Source: Verrucomicrobiales bacterium
GTDB lineage: Bacteria > Verrucomicrobiota > Verrucomicrobiia > Verrucomicrobiales > DEV007
Reading direction: 5' to 3'
NCBI GenBank assembly: GCA_002698785.1
Contig: PAAG01000051.1
Location: 62,001 to 126,000, forward strand
Length of the DNA: 64,000 bases
Shown: positions 1-8,131 of the stretch, piece by piece
Layout: each line of letters begins with the position of its first letter
Position numbering within the stretch: the first letter of the stretch is position 1
Program-made: the position numbers and the translations under genes
The notes under the pieces: generated by a model
What the model was told of the DNA's origin: nothing
What the model saw: only the letters and a program-made list of their open reading frames with translations
Databases searched by the model: none

Positions 1-297
1 GAAAGCCTGAAGCTTGAGCTGCATCTCGCGAGCCGCAGCCATCTGCTCTTCGCTTACGCGAACAGTTTCGGCGAGACTTTCTGCAAGTGCTTTGCGCTGC
101 TCTTCAGACTTCTCCAATTCCTTGTTGGTCTTGGCGAGCTGCTCCTGCATTACGCCTAGCGCAGCCCTCAATTCGCGAAGCTCGACAGACTCATTCCCGA
201 ACGCTGAATGCTCCCCACCCGCAATCAGGCATGCCGCAGCGACCACACCCAGAGACTGGGCGCGCAACGAGCATGTGTTGGAGTGGAGTGTGTGCAT
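1..297 (-). CDS. Exported coiled-coil protein, N-terminal 99 residues (runs off the left edge)
   Basis: An open frame of 99 codons runs from an ATG at 297 to the window edge without a stop. Residues about 17-28 form a hydrophobic stretch (core LGVVAAACLIAGG) that looks like a signal peptide. From about residue 37 onward the chain is rich in Glu, Lys, Ala, Gln and Leu with heptad-like spacing, so a long coiled coil is likely. It starts 21 bp after the rpsS stop on the same strand, in the place where rplV normally sits. I do not recognise the family. The role is unknown, and an envelope or periplasmic scaffold is only a guess. The plus-strand frame over the same bases is a shadow. Confidence 0.75.
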   Translation of the reverse strand, partial: MHTLHSNTCSLRAQSLGVVAAACLIAGGEHSAFGNESVELRELRAALGVMQEQLAKTNKELEKSEEQRKALAESLAETVRVSEEQMAAAREMQLKLQAF

Positions 298-318
298 TCT
301 TTCGGAAAGAGTATGTGA

Positions 319-597
319 TTAGCCTTTGATTTTCGGGTTGTGGCCACTGTGACCACCAAACTTACGAGTCGGAGAAAATTCTCCCAGCTTGTGACCGACC
401 ATGTTCTCGGTAACGAAAACAGAGGTGAACTCTTTTCCGTTGTGAACGAGGAAGGTATGTCCGACGAAATCGGGAGTGACCATCGAACGGCGCGACCATG
501 TCTTGATCGGGCGCTTCTTCCCGGATTCATTCATCGCGTCGATTTTGTCGAGGAGCTTCTCATCGACAAATGGGCCTTTTTTCAGTGAACGAGCCAT
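319..597 (-). CDS. rpsS: 30S ribosomal protein S19
   Basis: S19 sits in the head of the small subunit and pairs with S13 near the A site. The 92-residue product has the usual length and start ([10 protein letters not shown]) and the conserved block around residues 35-60, with the motifs TWSRRS and [10 protein letters not shown]. It ends in a basic Gly/His-rich tail (FGGHSGH). It follows rplB by 25 bp in the S10-type order. Downstream comes an exported coiled-coil gene instead of rplV. Confidence 0.97.
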   Translation of the reverse strand: MARSLKKGPFVDEKLLDKIDAMNESGKKRPIKTWSRRSMVTPDFVGHTFLVHNGKEFTSVFVTENMVGHKLGEFSPTRKFGGHSGHNPKIKG

Positions 598-622
598 ATC
601 TGATTTCTTCTAAAACTTGGTC

Positions 623-1471
623 TTAACGGCGGCGCTTTTTGTTCTTGCGGCGCTCTACGATAAATTTGTCACTGCCCTTGTACTTCTGGCGAGTGCGCTG
701 CCCCTTGGTGTGCCCCCATGGGCTCTTCAGGTGCTGGCGACCACCACCTGATTTCGACTTACCTTCACCACCACCATTCGGGTGATCGACAGGGTTCATA
801 CACATACCGCGAACAGTAGGACGAATCCCCATCCAGCGAGTGCGTCCAGCTTTGGCGCTGATAACCTGCTCATGCTGGCCGTTACCAACGATACCGATCG
901 TGGCATAGCACTTCGTGTGGATCTTGCGGATCTCCCCGGAAGGCATCTTTACGAGAGCGTAGTTGCCTTCGCGGTTGGAAAGGATACAGGACTGTCCTGC
1001 GCTACGAGCGATCTGGCCACCGCGTCCGGGAGCAAGCTCCACGTTGTGAATGGTGGTTCCCGTCGGAATGACTGAGAGAGGAAGCGCACAACCTGGCTTG
1101 ACCGGTGCTTTCTCACCCGCAGTAACTTCCGCACCCACTTCCAGTCCTTTCGGAGCAAGAATGTAAGAACGCTGCTTGTCAGGATACTCGATCAGAGCAA
1201 TGCGAGCGCTACGGTTCGGATCGTATTCGATACCGATTACCTTGGCTGCCTCGTCGCGACGATTACGCTTGAAGTCAATGAGACGATACTTGCGCTTGTG
1301 ACCACCTCCGCGGTGACGACAAGTGATGCGCCCCTGATTGTTTCTACCGCCGGACTTCTTGAGTGGACGACACAAGCTCTTTTCAGGCTCGGACTTCGTT
1401 ACTTCTTCGAAGTCAGGGAGCAGCTTGTACCGGTTCGACGGTGTGACTGGTCTGTAAGATTTTAAACCCAT
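623..1471 (-). CDS. rplB: 50S ribosomal protein L2
   Basis: L2 is a core large-subunit protein that binds 23S rRNA near the peptidyl transferase centre. The 282-residue product has the standard N-terminal RNA-binding part ([17 protein letters not shown]) and the C-terminal block with [13 protein letters not shown]. Escherichia coli has DHPHGGGEG here. The first His, the one linked to peptidyl transfer in E. coli work, is kept and the second is Asn. The tail is very basic ([10 protein letters not shown]). It lies between rplW and rpsS on the same strand with short gaps. Confidence 0.97.
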   Translation of the reverse strand: MGLKSYRPVTPSNRYKLLPDFEEVTKSEPEKSLCRPLKKSGGRNNQGRITCRHRGGGHKRKYRLIDFKRNRRDEAAKVIGIEYDPNRSARIALIEYPDKQRSYILAPKGLEVGAEVTAGEKAPVKPGCALPLSVIPTGTTIHNVELAPGRGGQIARSAGQSCILSNREGNYALVKMPSGEIRKIHTKCYATIGIVGNGQHEQVISAKAGRTRWMGIRPTVRGMCMNPVDHPNGGGEGKSKSGGGRQHLKSPWGHTKGQRTRQKYKGSDKFIVERRKNKKRRR

Positions 1472-1491
1472 GCTGATTCGGCGTTAGTGGT

Positions 1492-1776
1492 TTATACAAG
1501 TTCGATGGTTTCTCCGTCTTCGAGGCGCACGAATGCTTTCTTCCAGTTCTTCGTGCGACCGAAGTCTGCGCGGCGTTCGCGCTTTTTCTTCCCGCGGTAA
1601 TTCGCCGTGCGTACATCGGCGACTTTTTTACCGAAGAGCTTCTCCACGGCTTCGCGGATCTCCAGCTTGTTCGCGCGAGGATTTACTTTGAAGACATACT
1701 CGTTGGATGTCTCAGAAAGCAGCGTCGCTTTTTCGCTGAGCTGGATTGTGTCAATTACTTGAAAAATGTCTTTCAT
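1492..1776 (-). CDS. rplW: 50S ribosomal protein L23
   Basis: L23 lies at the polypeptide exit and docks trigger factor and SRP. The 94-residue product shows the family pattern: SEKATLLSE near residue 15, the VNPRANKLEIREAVEKLF block at about 32-49, and the basic loop with YRGKKKR. The ATG at 1776 follows a good Shine-Dalgarno (GGGAGGT about 9 bases upstream), one of the clearest in the cluster. It lies 20 bp after the rplD stop. Confidence 0.96.
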   Translation of the reverse strand: MKDIFQVIDTIQLSEKATLLSETSNEYVFKVNPRANKLEIREAVEKLFGKKVADVRTANYRGKKKRERRADFGRTKNWKKAFVRLEDGETIELV

Positions 1777-1796
1777 ATTAATGGACCTCCCGTGGA

Positions 1797-2414
1797 TCAG
1801 TTTGAAGTTCTGGATGCGAGGGTTTCGAGAGCATCCTCGACCAGGATGATTTTGGTGAAGTGCAGGAGCTGCTCGACATTTACTTCGTCGGCACTGATAA
1901 GCTGAGCACTCTGGAAGTTGCGAGCCGCGAGCTTTGTCTCGTCCGTGAAATCTTTCCCAACGATAAGGACGCGCTTCGCATCCTTGGCAAGACCGGAGAT
2001 CTCTTTGGCGAAAGACTTGGTCTTTCCGTCTGCGATCGCAAACTCGGATACGGTGACAACTGCGCCTTCTTCAATGCGAGAGGTGAGAGCCTTGCTAAAT
2101 GCGAGACGTCGAGTCGCCTTGTTCACCTTCTTCGAGTAGTCGCGAGGACGAGGTCCGAAAGCCACCCCACCACCACGATGGATGGGAGATGCGTTTCCAC
2201 CCTGACGGGCACGGCCAGTTCCCTTCTGACGGAACGGCTTCTTGCCGGTCGCTGCAACTTCGCCACGAGTCTTTGTGTTAGCGCTGCCGGTGCGTCGATT
2301 TGCACGCATTGCCACGACGACTTGATGCACTGCCTGGCGGCCACGCTCTCCGTCTTCAATCAACGCGATCTTTGCGCTCTTGGCGTCTTCTGCTGTAAAA
2401 TTCTTTGCTGCCAT
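1797..2414 (-). CDS. rplD: 50S ribosomal protein L4
   Basis: L4 lines the peptide exit tunnel and in some bacteria represses its own operon. The 205-residue product has the conserved tunnel loop region (ANTKTRGEVAATGKKPFRQK, then GTGRARQG) at about residues 44-71, and ends with a typical LVEDALETL. It is a normal-length copy, with rplC 40 bp upstream and rplW 20 bp downstream. Confidence 0.96.
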   Translation of the reverse strand: MAAKNFTAEDAKSAKIALIEDGERGRQAVHQVVVAMRANRRTGSANTKTRGEVAATGKKPFRQKGTGRARQGGNASPIHRGGGVAFGPRPRDYSKKVNKATRRLAFSKALTSRIEEGAVVTVSEFAIADGKTKSFAKEISGLAKDAKRVLIVGKDFTDETKLAARNFQSAQLISADEVNVEQLLHFTKIILVEDALETLASRTSN

Positions 2415-2454
2415 TTTCGTAATCTCCCTGTGTTAGTAGGCTATTGTTTGTGGC

Positions 2455-3144
2455 TTAGCTTTCTGCTTTGTCCTCCGCAGGAGCTTCTTTGGCTTTGAGA
2501 TCCTGAACCGGACCTTCCTTCTTCTTAGCCGGACGAATCACTACGTATCCACCCTTGGAACCAGGAACAGCTCCGCTGATGAGCAGGACGTTGTCCTCGG
2601 GACGCTTCTGGACAATCTTCAGATTCTGAACCGTCTTGCGGTAGTTACCGTGACGACCAGGCATGTCCTTGTTTTTCCAAATACGACCAGGGTCCGTTCC
2701 CGCTCCAACACCACCCGGGCGGCGGTGCATCATGTGACCGTGAGACTGAGGCTGCCCCTGGAAGTTATAACGTTTCATAACCCCCTGGAAACCTTTACCC
2801 TTACTCGTTCCGATAACGTCTACCCACTGGCCTTCTTCGAAAAGGTCGACTCCGGGATGGTCAACTTCAGGAAGCTGATCGTCGCTTTCGAGACGAAACT
2901 CGAGAACCTTCTTTTTCGCAGAACCGCCGTTCGCTTTCACATGACCCTGCTCAGGGCGATTGAGGCGAGATTCCTTCTGGTCTTCGTATCCAACCTGAAC
3001 GGCTGTGTAGCCATCCTTTTCGGAATTCTTCTGCTGAAGGAAAACATTATCGCTGACGTCGATTACGGTCACCGCAACCGCTTCGCCTTCTTCTGTGAAG
3101 ACGCGAGTCATTCCCACTTTTTTGCCAATTAATCCGATGCTCAT
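2455..3144 (-). CDS. rplC: 50S ribosomal protein L3 with extended C-terminus
   Basis: L3 is an early assembly protein of the large subunit that reaches toward the peptidyl transferase centre. The 229-residue product begins MSIGLIGKKVGMTR and carries the central GVMKRYNFQGQPQSHG and GVGAGTDPGR blocks. Most bacterial L3 proteins are about 205-215 residues. Here the core ends near VVIRPAKKKE, followed by about 20 charged residues rich in Lys, Glu and Ala. That tail is probably a surface extension of the lineage. Position in the S10 order is normal. Confidence 0.96.
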   Translation of the reverse strand: MSIGLIGKKVGMTRVFTEEGEAVAVTVIDVSDNVFLQQKNSEKDGYTAVQVGYEDQKESRLNRPEQGHVKANGGSAKKKVLEFRLESDDQLPEVDHPGVDLFEEGQWVDVIGTSKGKGFQGVMKRYNFQGQPQSHGHMMHRRPGGVGAGTDPGRIWKNKDMPGRHGNYRKTVQNLKIVQKRPEDNVLLISGAVPGSKGGYVVIRPAKKKEGPVQDLKAKEAPAEDKAES

Positions 3145-3184
3145 TGCACTCGTCCTTATTGAAATTCTTCGGAATTATCTCCGA

Positions 3185-3493
3185 CTAGATTTTGATAGTG
3201 ATGTCGACACCAGCCGGCAGGTTCAGTTTCTTCAGTTCGTCAACCGTGCGAGCTGTAGGCTCAACAATATCGAGAAGGCGCTTGTGAGTACGAATCTCGA
3301 ACTGCTCGGCAGACTTCTTGTTCACGTGAGGTGAACGGTTCACGCTGAATTTCTCAATGCGTGTCGGGAGCGGAATAGGACCGGAGACCCGAGCGCCGGT
3401 GCGCTTGGCGGTTTCCACGATGTCGACGGTCGACTTATCAAGAAGTCGAGAGTCGTAGGCCCGAAGTCGAATTCGAATACTTTGTCCCTGCAT
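3185..3493 (-). CDS. rpsJ: 30S ribosomal protein S10
   Basis: S10 is a small-subunit head protein and is also NusE, the antitermination partner of NusB. The 102-residue product has the family start ([16 protein letters not shown]), the [19 protein letters not shown] loop and the end [11 protein letters not shown]. It follows fusA by 37 bp with no tuf gene between, so the str and S10 groups form one continuous series here. Confidence 0.97.
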   Translation of the reverse strand: MQGQSIRIRLRAYDSRLLDKSTVDIVETAKRTGARVSGPIPLPTRIEKFSVNRSPHVNKKSAEQFEIRTHKRLLDIVEPTARTVDELKKLNLPAGVDITIKI

Positions 3494-3530
3494 TTCAGTT
3501 TATCCGTTAAATAAAAATTCTTAGTTTCCC

Positions 3531-5714
3531 TTACACATACTGCTCCGTCATCCGCTCCACGATAGCGGAAGGAACCTCCTCAAATCGGAGCGGCTCCATG
3601 GAAAAGCTTGCACGCCCTTTGGAAAGGCTGCGCATATCCGTGGCGTAGCCGAACATCTCGGCCATAGGCACCTCGGACTTCACTTGGCTGAGACCGTTGC
3701 GGGAATCGATATGAGCGATTTTTCCACGACGGCGATTCAGATCGCCAATGATGTCTCCCTGGAACTCGTCCGGAACGTCGACCGATACCTGCATCACAGG
3801 CTCAAGAAGGATGGATCCACCATTTGCGAGCGCGTCGCGCATGGCAAGGATCGCAGCAATCTTGAAGGCTTGCTCGTTCGAATCCACATCGTGGCTCGAA
3901 CCGCCTACCAGATCGACGTGAATGTCGACAACGGGATATCCAAGGATCACACCATTGTTCAGCGATTCACGAATGCCATTTTCACAGGCATTGATAAATT
4001 CTTTTGGAATCTCACCCCCAACAATTCGGTTGTTGAAGCTGAATCCAGCACCCCTCTCGGTCGGAGTGACTTTCAAAATCACGTGGCCATATTGACCTTT
4101 ACCACCGGTCTGCTTAACGAGCTTGTATTCACCGTTAGCACCTGAGGTAATAGTTTCGCGGTATGCAATCTGTGGCTTACCTGCATTGGTGCGCACACCA
4201 GACTCGGCCTCCATGCGCGACTGAATGATCTCCAGATGAAGCTCGCCCATTCCAGCAATAATCGTCTGGCCGGTTTCTTCGTCTGTGGATACCACAAAAG
4301 TGGGATCCTCTTCCGCGAGACGCTGAAGTGCGTCAGCAAGTTTTTCCGAATCAGCAGTCGTTTTCGGCTCGACCGCCATGGAAATCACAGGATCCGGAAA
4401 CGCAGGTGGCTCGAGCATAATGTCGAACTCCTTATCGTGAAGAGTGTCACCGGTGCGAACGTTCTTAGGACCAACGATCGCCGCAATATCTCCAGCGTAG
4501 CAGGTCTCGATATCCTTATGATCGTTCGACTGAATCTGAATCAGGCGACCGACCCGCTCTTTTCGACCCGTGCGAGAGTTCCAGACCTGATCACCTTTTG
4601 AAACTGTTCCAGAGTATACCCGGATAAAGACGAGCTTGCCGACATACTTGTCAGACCAAAGCTTGAACGCAAGCGCACAAAACTTTCCATTGTCGCTCGC
4701 AGGAGCTTCAACAACAACACTTTCATCCTCACAGGAAGTGCCCTCTGCAGCAGGAATCTCAACCGGGCTCGGGAGATAGTCAACCACTGCATCCAGAAGA
4801 TATTGAACACCCTTGTTTTTGAAAGCAGAACCACCAACAACCGGAATCAGCTTGTTAGCAATCGTCGCGCGACGAAGAGCCGCCTTAATGTCAGCAACGG
4901 TAATTTCCTCTTCATCGAGAAACTTGAGACCAATTTCCTCATCCGCATCAACAAGCGCCTCGAGGAGCGACTCGCGAGCAGCAATCGCCACTTCCTTCTG
5001 ATCATCAGTCAACTCGGCCACCTCGTAGGTCGAACCGAGAAGATCGCTATCCGAGTAGAGAACAGCTTTCTGATTCACCACGTCGATCTGGCCCTTCAGT
5101 GTATCCTCAGCCCCAATCGGGATAAGGATTGGTTGAGCGTTCGCACCAAGCTTTTCACGAACATCTTCAACCACCGCATTAAAGTCAGCTCCCACGCGGT
5201 CCATCTTGTTCACAAAAACAAGACGAGGAACATTGTATTTCGTCGCCTGGCGCCAGACCGTCTCGGACTGAGGCTGCACACCAGCAACACCGCAAAAAAC
5301 AACAACCGCACCATCAAGAACCCGGAGAGAACGCTCGACTTCAGCAGTGAAGTCAACGTGACCGGGAGTATCGATGATGTTTACGCGCTGCTTTTCACCG
5401 GTAAACGCCTTGTAGACACCTTCCTCTTCGAGCTGCACCCACTCAGCAGTGACCGCAGCTGAAGTGATCGTAATTCCACGAGCACGCTCTTGCTCCATCC
5501 AGTCAGTAGTCGCCTGACCATCATGGACCTCACCAATGCGGTGAATCATACCCGTGTAAAACAGTATCCTCTCCGTAAGCGTGGTCTTCCCCGCATCGAT
5601 GTGGGCCGCAATCCCAATGTTGCGAGTCCGCTCAAGCGGAAACGCGCGATTAGGAGAGTTGTGGGAACCACTCATCGAAACAGAAAAGGGAAGTGCTTGT
5701 AGGACAGCAGACAC
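3531..5714 (-). CDS. fusA: Translation elongation factor G
   Basis: EF-G is the GTPase that drives translocation and, with RRF, ribosome recycling. The G domain is at the N-terminus, with the P-loop AHIDAGKTT at residues about 37-45, the DTPGH and NKMD motifs, then domains II-V. The length of 727 is slightly over the usual 690-710. The longest frame begins at a GTG (5714), only 3 bp after the rpsG stop. An internal ATG at 5675 gives [19 protein letters not shown], which matches the usual EF-G start better. Neither has a strong Shine-Dalgarno, so the extra 13 residues are uncertain. Confidence 0.96.
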   Translation of the reverse strand: MSAVLQALPFSVSMSGSHNSPNRAFPLERTRNIGIAAHIDAGKTTLTERILFYTGMIHRIGEVHDGQATTDWMEQERARGITITSAAVTAEWVQLEEEGVYKAFTGEKQRVNIIDTPGHVDFTAEVERSLRVLDGAVVVFCGVAGVQPQSETVWRQATKYNVPRLVFVNKMDRVGADFNAVVEDVREKLGANAQPILIPIGAEDTLKGQIDVVNQKAVLYSDSDLLGSTYEVAELTDDQKEVAIAARESLLEALVDADEEIGLKFLDEEEITVADIKAALRRATIANKLIPVVGGSAFKNKGVQYLLDAVVDYLPSPVEIPAAEGTSCEDESVVVEAPASDNGKFCALAFKLWSDKYVGKLVFIRVYSGTVSKGDQVWNSRTGRKERVGRLIQIQSNDHKDIETCYAGDIAAIVGPKNVRTGDTLHDKEFDIMLEPPAFPDPVISMAVEPKTTADSEKLADALQRLAEEDPTFVVSTDEETGQTIIAGMGELHLEIIQSRMEAESGVRTNAGKPQIAYRETITSGANGEYKLVKQTGGKGQYGHVILKVTPTERGAGFSFNNRIVGGEIPKEFINACENGIRESLNNGVILGYPVVDIHVDLVGGSSHDVDSNEQAFKIAAILAMRDALANGGSILLEPVMQVSVDVPDEFQGDIIGDLNRRRGKIAHIDSRNGLSQVKSEVPMAEMFGYATDMRSLSKGRASFSMEPLRFEEVPSAIVERMTEQYV

Positions 5715-5717
5715 GAA

Positions 5718-6191
5718 TTACCAGCGGAAGTGAGCAAACGCGCGGTTTGCTTGAGCCATTTTGTGAGTTTCGTCCCGCTTACGGATCACCACACCCTGAT
5801 TGGTGCTGGCATCCTTGATTTCATTAGCGAGAGCAACATGCATCGGAGTGCCACGCTTACTGCGTGCGGCATTCACGATCCAACGCATTGCGAGAGATTC
5901 CTGACGATCAGTAGCAACCTCCAGAGGGACCTGGTAGGTAGCACCACCGACACGACGGCTTTTCACCTCAACACGTGGCTTTGCATTCTCAACTGCGCGA
6001 TTCAGAACTTCTACCGGATCAACCGATTCAGTTCCTTCATTTGCACGTTCAATCGCTGCGTAGACGATACGCTCTGCGAGAGCACGTTTGCCCTGATGCA
6101 TTACCTTAGACACCAACTTTGCCACGACATGACTGTCGTAACGGGCATCGCGCTTTTCAGGCTTGCTGTAGACTCGTTTTCTTCGGGACAT
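5718..6191 (-). CDS. rpsG: 30S ribosomal protein S7
   Basis: S7 starts assembly of the 30S head and contacts E-site tRNA. The 157-residue product has the normal start (MSRRKRVYSKPEKRDARYDS), the conserved VKSRRVGGATYQVP loop at about residues 75-88, and the C-terminal HKMAQANRAFAHFRW. It sits between rpsL and fusA in str order, the gap to rpsL being 68 bp. The length is typical and nothing is missing. Confidence 0.97.
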   Translation of the reverse strand: MSRRKRVYSKPEKRDARYDSHVVAKLVSKVMHQGKRALAERIVYAAIERANEGTESVDPVEVLNRAVENAKPRVEVKSRRVGGATYQVPLEVATDRQESLAMRWIVNAARSKRGTPMHVALANEIKDASTNQGVVIRKRDETHKMAQANRAFAHFRW

Positions 6192-6259
6192 AGGATTATT
6201 TCAGTCGTTACTAAAACATTCGTATCGCCGGAGAAAGGATCTGAACGGACGTCAGATTC

Positions 6260-6634
6260 TTACCCCTTCGGTCGTTTGGCTCCGTATTTAGAACGGGCCT
6301 GCTTACGACCGTCGACACCCAGAGTGTCAAGAGCGCCACGCACAATGTGGTAGCGGACACCTGGCAAATCTTTTACTCGACCACCGCGAACCAGGACAAT
6401 TGAGTGCTCCTGGAGGTTGTGGCCTTCACCGCCGATGTAGGCGATCACTTCCTGACCGTTGGTAAGCCTTACTTTGGCAACCTTACGAAGAGCTGAGTTC
6501 GGCTTCTTCGGCGTCCGCGTGTAAACCTGCAAACAAACACCCCTGCGTTGCGGGCATTCGTCGAGGGCGGGAGATTTGGACTTTACAAGCTTGTCCTTTC
6601 TTCCGTGGCGAACGAGTTGGTTGATAGTAGGCAT
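6260..6634 (-). CDS. rpsL: 30S ribosomal protein S12
   Basis: S12 controls decoding accuracy at the A site. The 124-residue product has the two loops that carry streptomycin-resistance mutations in other bacteria. [11 protein letters not shown] and [10 protein letters not shown] both keep the sensitive-type Lys. It is the first gene of the minus-strand ribosomal cluster and is preceded by about 300 bp with a promoter-like sequence and hairpins. Confidence 0.97.
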   Translation of the reverse strand: MPTINQLVRHGRKDKLVKSKSPALDECPQRRGVCLQVYTRTPKKPNSALRKVAKVRLTNGQEVIAYIGGEGHNLQEHSIVLVRGGRVKDLPGVRYHIVRGALDTLGVDGRKQARSKYGAKRPKG

Positions 6635-6695
6635 AACGCTTCCGTCAGTGTTTTAAAAGTGGTCGGTGCCTCCAAAAAAAGATACGGATCGTCGA

Positions 6696-6711
6696 CACTG
6701 AATTCTCAGTG
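6696..6711 (-). other. Small perfect hairpin in the rpsL leader
   Basis: CACTGA and TCAGTG arms enclose a 4-base loop. The hairpin lies about 60 bases upstream of the rpsL ATG in the untranslated leader. It may take part in leader folding or regulation by a ribosomal protein, but that is inference only. Confidence 0.45.
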
Positions 6712-6722
6712 AGGGTTGGACC

Positions 6723-6752
6723 AGCAACCCCTGTCAGCAGGACACCGTTGCT
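6723..6752 (-). other. Bulged hairpin in the rpsL leader
   Basis: The outer arms AGCAAC and GTTGCT pair, and inside them CCTG pairs with CAGG around a short loop. The element lies just downstream of the predicted transcription start. Leader hairpins that bind ribosomal proteins are known for such operons. Whether this is one cannot be told from one sequence. Confidence 0.4.
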
Positions 6753-6766
6753 GAGCGGGGGGCGGG

Positions 6767-6794
6767 AATATAGGCGGTCTATTTCAACTCGCAA
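6767..6794 (-). promoter_or_regulatory. Predicted sigma70 promoter of the str-S10 operon
   Basis: On the minus strand a TTGCGA -35 and a TATATT -10 are separated by 16 bases. The -10 lies about 133 bases upstream of the rpsL ATG. No other equally good match was seen in the gap. It is a visual match, not a scored one. Confidence 0.5.
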
Positions 6795-6934
6795 CAGGAT
6801 TTCACGCATTTTTTTAAGAAATTTCAAATCACCCCCAGAAGATTGAAAACCTTCCTTCAATTACTTTTAATTCCTCTGGGAATTACGAGGATTTTCGAAA
6901 TCAAGTGAGATCTAAGGTGATTTCGCGAGGGAAG

Positions 6935-7009
<75 letters not shown>

Positions 7010-7048
7010 AAAAGATCGCCAACCAAGCTAGGCTCGGAAGCGGGCCGG

Positions 7049-7077
7049 TAAGAAACTTTTTTCCTTCGAAAAGTCAA
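7049..7077 (-). promoter_or_regulatory. Possible promoter of the CAU tRNA
   Basis: On the minus strand a TTGACT -35 and a weak TTCTTA -10 are 17 bases apart. They lie about 40 bases upstream of the tRNA 5' end, a spacing close to that seen for the tRNA-Val promoter at 40896. Confidence 0.4.
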
Positions 7078-7094
7078 GGACGCGCTTTTGAAAA

Positions 7095-8039
7095 TCACAG
7101 GTTTACCCAGCCGAGTCCCCATGCGATCACCAAAGGTGCGGTGATCATTCCCACAACAGAGGTGGCCACAACCACCTGAATCGCGACTTGAGGCTGCCCT
7201 CCATACAGACGAGCCAGCACAATAGGGAAAATTGCGGCAGGCATGGCAGCCTGAACAACGAGGAGGCGCTTCAAGTCATCTGGAAGCGGGAGAAATTTCA
7301 CCATGCATAGGATCAGGATGGTCGAAAGGCAGAGACGCACAAGGACGCTGAGAAGAGATACTCGAAAGGCATCTATCAGGATATCCCTTTCAAAATAACG
7401 CCCGATCGTCGCCCCAATCATGAAAATCGCCATGGGGATGGCGCAAGCACCCAGCATCTCAAGAACGGTAGTCACGATTTCCGGAATGAACTTGTACAGT
7501 CCCGTGTAATTCAGAAAAAGCCCAGTCACGACTGCAATGAACGGTCCGTTGATGATGGAGCGGAAATCCGCTCTACCACGGAGAATTGCCAAGCCGATCG
7601 TCCACATTGCAATCTCAACCCCAACTCCGTGGACGAACACAAGCCCTTTCGGCCCAGGGTTGTCAGGAAAAATCTCTATGATGATAGGAAGCGCGACGAA
7701 TCCGTAATTCTGAATTCCCGATGCAATCGTGAATGTGCGCAGCCCCTCCCCTTTCTTAATTCTCCCGAGAGTGGCCACCATCCAAGCCAAGCCGAAGCCG
7801 CAGAGAATAATGACAAATCCCATACCGATGGCCCAGGCTGCCGAAGAAACTGTCGCTAAAGCCGGATTCCCGGGAATAATCGAAACGATGTAGCACGGAA
7901 ATAGAAGTGTGAGGCCCAGCTTCATCATCCCGACTTCCACCTCTTCACTCACCCAATGTCGGCGATGAAAAAGAAACCCTATCCCCATTACAATGAAGAC
8001 CGGCAAAGTGGCAGAGAGAATGGTGAGATAGGATGGCAT
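7095..8039 (-). CDS. AEC-family (auxin efflux carrier-like) transporter
   Basis: A 314-residue integral membrane protein with about 8-10 hydrophobic segments and the AEC fold pattern. It opens with a helix (ILSATLPVFIVMGIGFLF), and Asn/Gly-Phe-rich segments such as ASGIQNYGFVALPI occur near residue 106, as in MleP/YfdV-like permeases. Known members move malate, malonate or other small organic anions. The substrate here is unknown. It starts at an ATG within 100 bp of the divergent TIM-barrel gene. No operon partner on its strand. Confidence 0.85.
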   Translation of the reverse strand: MPSYLTILSATLPVFIVMGIGFLFHRRHWVSEEVEVGMMKLGLTLLFPCYIVSIIPGNPALATVSSAAWAIGMGFVIILCGFGLAWMVATLGRIKKGEGLRTFTIASGIQNYGFVALPIIIEIFPDNPGPKGLVFVHGVGVEIAMWTIGLAILRGRADFRSIINGPFIAVVTGLFLNYTGLYKFIPEIVTTVLEMLGACAIPMAIFMIGATIGRYFERDILIDAFRVSLLSVLVRLCLSTILILCMVKFLPLPDDLKRLLVVQAAMPAAIFPIVLARLYGGQPQVAIQVVVATSVVGMITAPLVIAWGLGWVNL

Positions 8040-8096
8040 TCCACAAAGGCGCGCCCCTGCAGCTGGGCGGATTAGCCCTAAGCGGATCGACGGACC

Positions 8097-8125
8097 TTGG
8101 CAACATCACTTTCCCGGTGGATGAT
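8097..8125 (+). promoter_or_regulatory. Possible promoter of the TIM-barrel gene, giving a leaderless mRNA
   Basis: TTGGCA and GATGAT are spaced by 17 bases. The -10 ends 6 bases before the ATG at 8132, so transcription would begin at or next to the start codon. Confidence 0.35.
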
Positions 8126-8131
8126 CGCAAG

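Larger units (their letters stand above)
6635..6934. other. Untranslated leader and promoter region of the str-S10 operon
   Basis: There is no protein gene in these 300 bases between rpsL and the tRNA. On the minus strand they hold a sigma70-like promoter (6767-6794), a bulged hairpin (6723-6752) and a small perfect hairpin (6696-6711), giving a leader of roughly 125 nt before rpsL. A 71-codon minus-strand frame inside the region (6645-6860) shows no family feature, and I do not accept it. The part from 6800 to 6934 is AT-rich, with nothing else I can name. Confidence 0.6.

Noticed and set aside
14-322. Plus-strand frame of 102 codons
   Set aside because: It is antisense to the exported coiled-coil gene, whose minus-strand reading has a signal peptide and heptads. 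The plus reading is Ser/Cys-rich without family features.
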